Below are positions 1 to 5,006 of a stretch of DNA of 5,006 nt, in pieces (the first letter of the stretch is position 1; each line of letters starts with the position of its first letter). Under the pieces are notes generated by a model, which did not search any database, was not told where the DNA came from, and worked only from the letters and a program-made list of their open reading frames with translations. This DNA comes from Peptococcaceae bacterium (GTDB taxonomy: Bacteria; Bacillota; Peptococcia; Peptococcales; Peptococcaceae), in contig JAGARS010000234.1 in assembly GCA_017622155.1 (NCBI GenBank), forward strand, positions 1 through 5,006, read 5' to 3'. Both the position numbers and the translations under genes were made by a program.

Positions 1-658
1 CAATTGCTTTGCGGATTTCCTCCACGCCGCCCATACGAGGCACAAAACGATACATACGTTCTTTCGGTTTCATATTTTCCTTATAATAAACCATCAGTTT
101 TGTCAGTACTTCAATCAGGCGGTCATCTTCTAAATCTGCAGCCAATACTTCACCTACACGGGCATTCAGGCCGGAGTTGCCGCCAATCTGCACAGTCCAT
201 CCTGTTGCTTTTTTGCCAAATACACCAATATCACGAATGGCGCCTTCTCCGCATTGCAGCGGGCAGCCGGATACGCCGAATTTGATTTTGCTTTCAATAC
301 CCAGCGGTTTAATGGCATCGTAAATACGTTCTGCCATTTCCAGAGAGTCACGCTGTCCCAAACGACATACCGATGTACCGGGGCAGGATTGTATATAATT
401 GAGACCGGTACCAAGGCCATGCCCGGGTTCCATACCCAGCTCGTCCCAAATTGATTCTACATGCTCCGGCTTTACACCAACCAAAGCAATGCGCTGTGCA
501 GATGTGATTTTGATTGCCGGAATTTCATATTTACGGGATACAGAAGCCAGTTTCTCCAAAGTTTCCGGTGTCAGCATACCAAATTTGATTTCCGGAATTA
601 AAGCTACGGTTTCTTTGTCTTTTTGGACAATACCGGTGCGAGCAGATTCTTGAATCAT
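1..658 (-). CDS. Small siroheme/[4Fe-4S] sulfite or nitrite reductase-like protein, C-terminus cut by window edge
   Basis: The minus-strand reading frame starts at ATG 658-656 and stays open for 219 codons to the left edge, so the stop is not visible. Two cysteine pairs are seen: SCPGTSVC (C92 and C98, CX5C) and SGCPLQC (C132 and C136, CX3C). This is the signature with which sulfite and nitrite reductases hold a [4Fe-4S] cluster bridged to siroheme. KIKF at 124-127 just before the second pair fits the family's conserved lysines near the anion site. The domain order is a short alpha/beta ferredoxin-like half (about 1-70) followed by the 4Fe-4S/siroheme half (about 80-200). At roughly 220 residues it is far shorter than assimilatory CysI (over 550) and resembles the small low-spin 'P590' assimilatory-type sulfite reductase of Desulfovibrio (about 218 residues), so little should be missing. 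No signal peptide is seen, so it is probably cytoplasmic. The start is supported by GGAGG eight bases upstream. Sulfite versus nitrite as substrate cannot be decided. The family call is firm; the exact reaction is inference. Confidence 0.88.
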   Translation of the reverse strand, partial: MIQESARTGIVQKDKETVALIPEIKFGMLTPETLEKLASVSRKYEIPAIKITSAQRIALVGVKPEHVESIWDELGMEPGHGLGTGLNYIQSCPGTSVCRLGQRDSLEMAERIYDAIKPLGIESKIKFGVSGCPLQCGEGAIRDIGVFGKKATGWTVQIGGNSGLNARVGEVLAADLEDDRLIEVLTKLMVYYKENMKPKERMYRFVPRMGGVEEIRKAI

Positions 659-660
659 AG

Positions 661-677
661 AACATTCCTCCAATGTT
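661..677 (-). promoter_or_regulatory. Ribosome binding site of the siroheme protein gene, lying in a hairpin loop
   Basis: On the minus strand GGAGG (671-667) lies eight bases before ATG 658-656, which fixes the start of the reductase gene. It is unusual because the five Shine-Dalgarno bases are exactly the loop between perfect six-base complementary arms (plus strand AACATT at 661-666 and AATGTT at 672-677). In the mRNA this reads AACAUU-GGAGG-AAUGUU. The site is clear; any effect of the weak A/U-rich stem on translation is inference. Confidence 0.8.
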
Positions 678-688
678 AAAATATAAAA

Positions 689-705
689 ATCAATATTGCA
701 TTGAT
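689..705. repeat. Short inverted repeat ATCAAT-5-ATTGAT in the leader of the siroheme gene
   Basis: Six-base perfect arms (689-694 and 700-705) surround ATTGC, and CAATATTG at 691-698 inside it is itself a perfect palindrome. It lies 31-47 bases upstream of the minus-strand ATG, within the predicted untranslated leader. The arms have FNR-type half-site letters (TTGAT/ATCAA) but in the reverse arrangement, so I do not call it an FNR box. It could be an operator, or chance in AT-rich DNA. Confidence 0.35.
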
Positions 706-730
706 GCCGTATGATATCGACATGATAAAA

Positions 731-779
731 TTTCCTGTTTATATCTTACTAGAAATGCGGTATATATGCAAACAGGAAA
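731..779. repeat. Ten-base perfect inverted repeat flanking the candidate minus-strand promoter
   Basis: TTTCCTGTTT (731-740) and AAACAGGAAA (770-779) are exact reverse complements separated by 29 bases. The interval between the arms contains the best -35/-10 candidate for the siroheme gene. The spacing is long for a single operator but suits two regulator half-sites on either side of a promoter, or a cruciform or RNA stem. The repeat is certain as sequence; its function is unproven. Confidence 0.6.
743..771 (-). promoter_or_regulatory. Candidate sigma-70 promoter for the siroheme reductase gene
   Basis: Read on the minus strand: -35 TTGCAT (771-766), a 17-base spacer, and -10 TAAGAT (748-743). 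A start near 736 would give a leader of about 78 bases. Matches to consensus are only 3/6 and 4/6, so support comes mainly from the ideal spacing and from its place between the arms of the ten-base inverted repeat. Other AT-rich positions closer to the gene could serve instead. Confidence 0.3.
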
Positions 780-790
780 ATGAATTTTCC
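775..790. repeat. Operator-like palindrome GGAAAAT-GA-ATTTTCC
   Basis: Seven-base perfect arms lie around a two-base centre, a compact 16-base palindrome with the size of a dimeric regulator site. Its left arm overlaps the right arm of the 731-779 inverted repeat, and TTTCC also occurs at 731-735, so GGAAA/TTTCC half-sites appear three times in 60 bases. It sits just upstream of the candidate minus-strand -35 and about 70 bases upstream of the plus-strand -35. The regulator is not known. Confidence 0.45.
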
Positions 791-858
791 GGATTTAATT
801 TTGTATTCTGTGTGTATCATAAAAACATAAGAAATACAAGATTTGAAGTAAAAACACA

Positions 859-887
859 TTGTAATAATGCGTCATATATGCTAAAAT
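859..887 (+). promoter_or_regulatory. Extended -10 sigma-70 promoter for the pyruvate oxidoreductase gene
   Basis: -35 TTGTAA (859-864), a 17-base spacer and -10 TAAAAT (882-887), with TG at 879-880 giving the extended -10 form TGCTAAAAT. Predicted transcription starts near 894, leaving a leader of about 67 bases before ATG 961. Spacing, extended -10 and location all agree, making this the best promoter in the window. Confidence 0.65.
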
Positions 888-901
888 AGGATGCATATTT
901 G
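873..901. repeat. Inverted repeat centred on the -10 and start of the pyruvate oxidoreductase promoter
   Basis: CATATATGC (873-881) and GCATATTTG (893-901) pair at eight of nine positions around an 11-base centre that begins with the -10 box TAAAAT. A protein bound here would cover the -10 and the start site, the usual position of a repressor. The pairing is seen; the repressor role is inference. Confidence 0.4.
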
Positions 902-930
902 ATAAACATGCTACGATTTGTTTATGAAAT
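897..930. repeat. Imperfect 12-base inverted repeat in the pyruvate oxidoreductase leader
   Basis: ATTTGATAAACA (897-908) and TGTTTATGAAAT (919-930) are complementary at 11 of 12 positions (one G-G mismatch) around a ten-base loop. It lies just after the predicted start, so it could act as a DNA operator or as a 5' mRNA stem. The left arm can alternatively pair through TTTGATA (898-904) with TATCAAA (934-940), which makes two mutually exclusive folds. Stems are mostly A-T, hence weak as RNA. Confidence 0.5.
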
Positions 931-947
931 TTATATCAAAAATACAC

Positions 948-953
948 AGGGGG
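948..953 (+). promoter_or_regulatory. Ribosome binding site of the pyruvate oxidoreductase gene
   Basis: AGGGGG ends seven bases before ATG 961. It selects this start over the in-frame ATG codons at residues 6 and 9. The resulting N-terminus places the conserved YPITPSS motif at residues 29-35, as expected for the family. Confidence 0.8.
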
Positions 954-960
954 AATATCC

Positions 961-3900
961 ATGGCAGAAAAAACAATGAAATCTATGGACGGTAATGCGG
1001 CTGCGGCCCATGTGTCGTATGCATTTACCGATGTTGCGGCAATTTACCCGATTACACCATCTTCTACAATGGCAGAACTGGTAGATGAATGGAGTGCACA
1101 GGGCAGAAAAAATATTTTCGGACAGCAGGTAAATGTTGTTGAATTACAGTCTGAAGGCGGTGCTGCCGGTACAATTCACGGTTCTTTATCCGCAGGGGCA
1201 TTGACCTCCACATATACTGCATCTCAAGGTTTACTTTTGATGCTGCCAACAATGTATAAAATCGCTGGTGAGTTTTTACCATGCGTATTCCATGTTACTG
1301 CACGTACAGTGGCTACCCATGCACTGTCTATTTTCGGGGATCATTCCGATGTTATGGCTTGTCGTCAGACAGGCTTTGCGATGCTGGCATCCAGCAGTGT
1401 ACAGGAAGCAATGGATTTAGGTGCTGTAGCACATCTGGCTACTTTGAAATCTCGTGTACCGTTTATTCATTTCTTTGACGGGTTCCGTACTTCTCATGAA
1501 ATTCAGAAAATTGAAGTACTTGAATATGATGATTTAGCAAAACTGGTAGATATGGATGCGGTAAAAGATTTCCGCAAACGCAGTCTGAACCCAATGAATC
1601 CAAAAGTAAAAGGTACTGCACAGAATCCGGATATTTTCTTCCAGGCTAGAGAAGCGGGCAATGTTTATTACACAGATGTAGTAGATGTTGTAGAAGAATA
1701 TATGGGTGAAATCAATAAACTGACAGGCAGAAACTACAAACCGTTCAACTATTACGGTGCTCCGGATGCAGAAAATGTAGTAATTGCTATGGGTTCTGTA
1801 TGTGAAGCATTGGAAGAGGTTGTAGACTATCTGAATGCAAAAGGTCAGAAAGTGGGTCTGCTGAAAGTAAGACTGTATCGTCCATTCTCTGCGAAACATT
1901 TCTTAGCTGAAATTCCTGCTACCGTAAAACGCATCTCCGTTCTGGATAGAACAAAAGAACCGGGTGCAGTAGGGGAACCATTATATGAAGATATCCGTAA
2001 CGTATATTATGATATGGCTGAACGCCCACTGATTATCGGCGGTCGTTATGGTTTAGGCTCCAAAGATGTAACACCTGCGGAGTTAATCGCTGTATATGAC
2101 AATCTGGCAAGTGATGCTCCGCTGAACGGCTTTACTGTTGGTATCGTAGATGATGTAACCAATCTGAGCCTGCCTGTAGGTGCGCCTGTGGTAACTGCTC
2201 CGTCTGATATTATCAGCTGCAAATTCTGGGGTTATGGTTCTGATGGTACAGTAGGTGCTAACAAAGATGCTATCAAAATAATTGGTGATAATACCGATAT
2301 GTATGCACAGGGTTACTTTGCATACGACTCCAAAAAATCCGGCGGCGTAACCATTTCTCATCTGCGTTTCGGTCATTCTAAGATTCGTTCCACCTATCAG
2401 ATTGACCAGGCGGACTATATTGCCTGCCACAAAACCAGCTATATCAATCAGTATGAAGTGCTGGAAGGTCTGAAACCGGGCGGCACATTCCTGTTGAACT
2501 GTCCTTGGAATGCAGCTGAACTGGAAAAAGAGCTGCCTGCAAAAATGAAAAAATATATTGCTGAAAACAACATTCAGTTCTATACCATTGATGCTGTGAA
2601 GATTGCCAAAGAAGTAGGCTTAAACAACCGTATTAATATGGTTACACAGACAGCGTTCTTTAAGCTGACCAACGTAATTCCATTTGAAAAGGCTACCGAT
2701 TTGCTGAAAGGCGCAATTAAGAAGACTTACGGCAAAAAAGGTGACGATATCGTTAATATGAACTACGCAGCAGTTGACAGAGCTGTAGATGCACTGCATA
2801 AAGTTGAAGTGCCTGCAGCATGGGCAAATGCAGAAGAAACAGAAGCTGTAAAAGGCGGATGCCATGCAACTCCTGATTTTGTTAAAAACGTAGTAAATCC
2901 TATGAATGCGCAGCAGGGCGACAAACTGCCGGTAAGTGCGTTTACAGGTCGTGAAGATGGTTCCTTCCCAATGGGTACTTCCCGTTTTGAAAAACGTATG
3001 ATTGCAATTGATGTACCGCAGTGGCAGCCTGAAAATTGTATTCAGTGCAACCAGTGTTCACTGGTATGTCCACATGCAGCAATTCGTCCAATCGTACTGA
3101 ACGCAGAAGAAGAAGCAAACAAACCGGAAGGTATGACAACGATCAAAGCGAACGGGAAAGAATTTGAAGGTATGACATTCCGCATTCAGGTTAGCCCTAT
3201 GGATTGTACCGGATGCGGCAGCTGTGCAAATGTTTGTCCGGCAAAAAATAAAGCTTTGGTACTGCACAGCGTAGAAGAAGCAGTGGCAGAAGAACGTGCA
3301 AACTGGACCTATGCAACACATAAAGTATCCAACAAAGCACATCTGACCAACTTCAAAACACTGAAAGGTTCTCAGTTCCGTCAGCCTCTGCTGGAATTCT
3401 CCGGCGCATGTGCAGGCTGCGGTGAAACACCATATGCCAAACTGGTAACACAGCTGTTTGGTGATCGCATGGTAATTGCCAATGCGACCGGCTGTTCTTC
3501 TATCTGGGGTGCATCCGCTCCTTGTATGCCATACTGCACCAATGCAGAAGGCAGAGGACCTGCTTGGGCGAATTCTCTGTTTGAAAACAATGCAGAATTT
3601 GGTCTGGGTATGCTGAAAGGCCATCAGCAGTGTCGTGAAAAACTGACAACATTGATGGAAGAAGCATTACAGGCAGATATTGCTCCGGAAGCAAAAGAGG
3701 CTATTCAGATGTGGCTGGATCATAAAGACAACCACGAAGAATGCAAAAAAGCTACCGATTTGCTGCTGCCAATGCTGAAAGATACAGATGTACCTGCATT
3801 ACAGGCTATCAGCATGTATGAAGATCATTTAATCAAACGTTCTCAGTGGATTTTCGGTGGTGACGGCTGGGCTTATGATATCGGCTATGGCGGTTTAGAC

Positions 3901-4488
3901 CACGTACTGGCAAGCGGTGAAAACGTAAATGTACTGGTATTTGATACAGAAGTATATTCCAATACCGGCGGTCAGGCATCCAAAGCTACCCCAACCGCAG
4001 CGATTGCGAAATTTGCTGCAGGCGGGAAGCGTTCCAAGAAAAAAGACCTGGGCATGATGAACACTGCATACGGCAACGTTTATGTAGCACAGATTGCGAT
4101 GGGTGCAAATATGAATCAGGCTATCAAAGCCATCACCGAAGCAGAAGCATACGATGGTCCATCTCTGATTATCGCATATGCTACCTGTATCAACCATGGT
4201 ATCAAAGGCGGTCTGGCAAATCCAATGCTGCAGATGAAAAAAGCTGTAGATTGCGGTTACTGGCATTTGTGGAGATATAATCCTGAACTGAAAGCAGAAG
4301 GCAAAAATCCATTCATTCTGGATAGCAAAGAGCCAAACAGCGATGCGTTCCGTGATTTCATCAACACAGAAACCCGTTATACCTCTCTGGCAAAAATGTT
4401 CCCTGAACAGGCAGAAGAACTGTTTGAACAGGCAAAAGCAGACAGCATTGCAAGATACCAGAGTTATGTAGAACAGGCAAACAAATAA
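961..4488 (+). CDS. nifJ: Pyruvate:ferredoxin (flavodoxin) oxidoreductase, complete single-chain form
   Basis: This cytoplasmic enzyme oxidises pyruvate with CoA to acetyl-CoA and CO2 and passes two electrons to ferredoxin or flavodoxin. The 1175-residue chain shows the full fused order: domain I (about 1-258, YPITPSS 29-35), domain II (to about 415), CoA-binding domain III (about 416-630, starting near KFWGYGSDGTVG 421-432), the FEKR linker (676-679), a two-cluster ferredoxin domain (C693, C696, C699, C703; C749, C752, C755, C759) and the thiamine diphosphate domain. The proximal cluster ligands are C817, C820, C845 and C1076, with the same CX2CX24C-X230-C spacing as the Desulfovibrio africanus enzyme. 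T32, E65, R115 and N1001 match its catalytic residues; D968 (GGDGW), T996 and V998 match the magnesium site. The chain ends where the africanus protective domain VII would begin. An extended -10 promoter and AGGGGG precede it and a strong terminator follows, suggesting a single-gene transcript. Electron acceptor preference cannot be read from sequence. Confidence 0.98.
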   Translation: MAEKTMKSMDGNAAAAHVSYAFTDVAAIYPITPSSTMAELVDEWSAQGRKNIFGQQVNVVELQSEGGAAGTIHGSLSAGALTSTYTASQGLLLMLPTMYKIAGEFLPCVFHVTARTVATHALSIFGDHSDVMACRQTGFAMLASSSVQEAMDLGAVAHLATLKSRVPFIHFFDGFRTSHEIQKIEVLEYDDLAKLVDMDAVKDFRKRSLNPMNPKVKGTAQNPDIFFQAREAGNVYYTDVVDVVEEYMGEINKLTGRNYKPFNYYGAPDAENVVIAMGSVCEALEEVVDYLNAKGQKVGLLKVRLYRPFSAKHFLAEIPATVKRISVLDRTKEPGAVGEPLYEDIRNVYYDMAERPLIIGGRYGLGSKDVTPAELIAVYDNLASDAPLNGFTVGIVDDVTNLSLPVGAPVVTAPSDIISCKFWGYGSDGTVGANKDAIKIIGDNTDMYAQGYFAYDSKKSGGVTISHLRFGHSKIRSTYQIDQADYIACHKTSYINQYEVLEGLKPGGTFLLNCPWNAAELEKELPAKMKKYIAENNIQFYTIDAVKIAKEVGLNNRINMVTQTAFFKLTNVIPFEKATDLLKGAIKKTYGKKGDDIVNMNYAAVDRAVDALHKVEVPAAWANAEETEAVKGGCHATPDFVKNVVNPMNAQQGDKLPVSAFTGREDGSFPMGTSRFEKRMIAIDVPQWQPENCIQCNQCSLVCPHAAIRPIVLNAEEEANKPEGMTTIKANGKEFEGMTFRIQVSPMDCTGCGSCANVCPAKNKALVLHSVEEAVAEERANWTYATHKVSNKAHLTNFKTLKGSQFRQPLLEFSGACAGCGETPYAKLVTQLFGDRMVIANATGCSSIWGASAPCMPYCTNAEGRGPAWANSLFENNAEFGLGMLKGHQQCREKLTTLMEEALQADIAPEAKEAIQMWLDHKDNHEECKKATDLLLPMLKDTDVPALQAISMYEDHLIKRSQWIFGGDGWAYDIGYGGLDHVLASGENVNVLVFDTEVYSNTGGQASKATPTAAIAKFAAGGKRSKKKDLGMMNTAYGNVYVAQIAMGANMNQAIKAITEAEAYDGPSLIIAYATCINHGIKGGLANPMLQMKKAVDCGYWHLWRYNPELKAEGKNPFILDSKEPNSDAFRDFINTETRYTSLAKMFPEQAEELFEQAKADSIARYQSYVEQANK

Positions 4489-4502
4489 TTGAACCGATAA
4501 AG

Positions 4503-4535
4503 CCTACATTGTAGGGGCGCTGTCCTCAGCGCCCC
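4503..4535. repeat. Palindromic unit overlapping the terminator, possible dispersed repeat
   Basis: CCTACA-T-TGTAGG (4503-4515) is a small perfect palindrome whose last two G bases are also the first of the GGGGCGCTG terminator arm, so the two structures compete for G4514-G4515. The layout TTGTAGGGGCG followed by a GC-rich stem resembles short intergenic repeats that I recall as common in several Firmicutes genomes. Only one copy is in this window, so repeat status is inference. Confidence 0.4.
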
Positions 4536-4542
4536 GTTTTTT
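4514..4542 (+). terminator. Strong intrinsic terminator after the pyruvate oxidoreductase gene
   Basis: A nine-base-pair GC-rich stem, GGGGCGCTG (4514-4522) with CAGCGCCCC (4527-4535), closes a TCCT loop and is followed by one G and six T (4537-4542). It begins 25 bases after the TAA stop. The stem is perfect and the T-tract immediate, a textbook Rho-independent terminator on the plus strand. No comparable T-tract serves the minus strand. Confidence 0.93.
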
Positions 4543-4558
4543 CTGTGGAAATTACATC

Positions 4559-4566
4559 AGGAGGTG
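4559..4566 (+). promoter_or_regulatory. Ribosome binding site of bioY
   Basis: AGGAGGTG is a near-perfect Shine-Dalgarno sequence; the AGGAGG core ends eight bases before ATG 4573 and decides that start over the in-frame ATG at residue 10. Confidence 0.85.
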
Positions 4567-4572
4567 CAGGCT

Positions 4573-5006
4573 ATGCATCATGGCAAGACAACAGCATTGA
4601 TGCTTTGTGCATTGTTTACTGCAATGATATCTGTATCAGCATTTATACGCATTCCGACACCTTTGGTGCCAATTACGCTGCAAAGCGGTATTGTACTGCT
4701 GACCGGCCTGCTGCTTGGGCCGAAGTATGGCAGTAGCAGTGTTTTGCTTTATGTATTGCTGGGTTTATGCGGTGTGCCTGTATTTACTATGGGAGGCGGC
4801 TTCGGCTATGTGTTTCAGCCAACCTTCGGATATCTGATCGGTTTTATAATAGGAGCGTATATTACAGGGAAGCTTGCACAGTTTCGTGCGAATATTGGTG
4901 ATAAACAGTTATTGGCTGCTATATTTTGCGGTTTGGTAATCATCTATGTAGTTGGAACCATATATTGTTACTTGATTAGTACTTTTGTATTAGGTACTGA
5001 ACTGGC
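4573..5006 (+). CDS. bioY: BioY, substrate-binding membrane subunit of an ECF biotin transporter, C-terminus cut by window edge
   Basis: BioY is the membrane S component that binds biotin and, with an energy-coupling module (EcfA/EcfA'/EcfT), imports it. Here 144 codons are seen with no stop before the right edge; the family is usually about 180-200 residues, so roughly three quarters is present. Family marks are PITLQS (33-38), GVPVF (67-71) followed by a glycine-rich GGGFGY stretch and QPTFGYLIGF (82-91), and a YVVGTIY segment (125-131) matching the YxxGxxY pattern. Hydrophobic segments at about 8-25, 39-50, 54-71, 84-98 and 113-140 fit a polytopic membrane protein. No ECF ATPase or EcfT gene is visible, so the protein probably shares a module encoded elsewhere or beyond the edge. 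Start ATG 4573 has a strong AGGAGG. Only 30 bases separate the upstream terminator T-tract from the start, and no BirA-type operator or clear promoter is seen there. Specificity for biotin rests on family membership. Confidence 0.93.
   Translation, partial: MHHGKTTALMLCALFTAMISVSAFIRIPTPLVPITLQSGIVLLTGLLLGPKYGSSSVLLYVLLGLCGVPVFTMGGGFGYVFQPTFGYLIGFIIGAYITGKLAQFRANIGDKQLLAAIFCGLVIIYVVGTIYCYLISTFVLGTEL

Larger units (their letters stand above)
659..960. other. Divergent intergenic regulatory region, no gene
   Basis: This 302-base AT-rich gap lies between two divergently transcribed genes and must hold both promoters. I see no credible coding sequence: the only open frame (TTG 701 to TAG 889, 62 codons) has no ribosome binding site and runs through the predicted -10 of the next gene. 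The gap holds, left to right: the hairpin around the minus-strand Shine-Dalgarno, an ATCAAT/ATTGAT inverted repeat (689-705), a ten-base inverted repeat (731-740/770-779) around a candidate minus promoter, a GGAAAAT/ATTTTCC palindrome (775-790), a widely spaced TTGTATT/AATACAA pair (801-807/833-839), the plus-strand promoter (859-887) and two further inverted repeats around its start and leader. No tRNA, riboswitch or CRISPR pattern was recognised. Confidence 0.85.

Noticed and set aside
4..653. Several 60-90 codon open frames on both strands across the siroheme gene
   Set aside because: They overlap the minus-strand frame that carries the conserved CX5C and CX3C motifs and a proper ribosome site; none shows any family motif.
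689..705. FNR-type box from TTGAT/ATCAA half-sites
   Set aside because: The half-sites are in the reverse order (ATCAA...TTGAT) and the spacing does not fit the FNR consensus TTGAT-N4-ATCAA.
701..889. A 62-codon open frame on the plus strand in the divergent gap
   Set aside because: It needs a TTG start (or ATG 704) with no ribosome binding site, has no recognisable protein features, and its end overlaps the predicted -10 of the pyruvate oxidoreductase promoter.
919..940. Rex-like redox operator (TTGTT...ATCAA) in the pyruvate oxidoreductase leader
   Set aside because: Comparing the stretch with its own reverse complement shows the inner positions do not match, and the conserved core of Rex sites is missing.
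3058..3624. A 188-codon minus-strand open frame inside the pyruvate oxidoreductase gene
   Set aside because: It is antisense to the conserved ferredoxin and thiamine domains, rich in Cys, Phe and His as expected from reversed codons, and has no supporting start signal or family resemblance.
4489..4572. BirA biotin operator or riboswitch before bioY
   Set aside because: No TTGTTAAC-like or GTTAAC-like half-sites are present and the space between terminator and start is too short for a riboswitch; the only clear structure is the intrinsic terminator.
4545..4736. A 63-codon plus-strand frame near the right end
   Set aside because: It overlaps bioY in another frame, starts upstream of the strong AGGAGG site without one of its own, and is interrupted, whereas the bioY frame stays open to the edge with family motifs.
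1..5006. CRISPR array, tRNA, rRNA, insertion sequence or phage genes
   Set aside because: No regularly spaced direct repeats, cloverleaf-like pattern, ribosomal RNA sequence, transposase or phage motifs were seen on either strand.

Overview
The window looks like chromosomal DNA of a strictly anaerobic, fermentative, Firmicutes-type bacterium. It has strong GGAGG-type ribosome binding sites, moderate base composition with a very AT-rich intergenic gap, a ferredoxin-linked pyruvate oxidoreductase, and an ECF-type biotin transporter subunit. My best guess from protein flavour is the Negativicutes (Veillonella/Megasphaera/Dialister-like), but this is an impression from the sequence and not a search result.

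Layout: (1) Positions 1-658, minus strand: the N-terminal 219 codons of a small siroheme/[4Fe-4S] sulfite or nitrite reductase-like protein, cut by the left edge. (2) Positions 659-960: a 302-base AT-rich divergent regulatory region. It holds a good extended -10 promoter for the plus-strand gene, a weaker promoter candidate for the minus-strand gene, and an unusually dense set of inverted repeats. (3) Positions 961-4488, plus strand: a complete 1175-residue pyruvate:ferredoxin (flavodoxin) oxidoreductase. All the cluster-binding cysteines and the main catalytic residues known from the Desulfovibrio africanus enzyme can be located in it. (4) Positions 4489-4572: a strong intrinsic terminator with an overlapping small palindrome, possibly part of a dispersed repeat. 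(5) Positions 4573-5006, plus strand: the first 144 codons of bioY, cut by the right edge.

How the parts may work together: the pyruvate oxidoreductase makes acetyl-CoA, CO2 and low-potential electrons on ferredoxin or flavodoxin. The divergently transcribed siroheme protein belongs to a family of six-electron reductases that could consume such electrons, and the two genes share one regulatory gap. BioY brings in biotin. It is separated from the pyruvate gene by a terminator and has no evident metabolic tie to it in this window.

I do not see an undescribed system here. The three genes are recognisable families. The most interesting material is the divergent promoter region with its overlapping palindromes, and the terminator/repeat in front of bioY, which leaves bioY almost no room for its own promoter.
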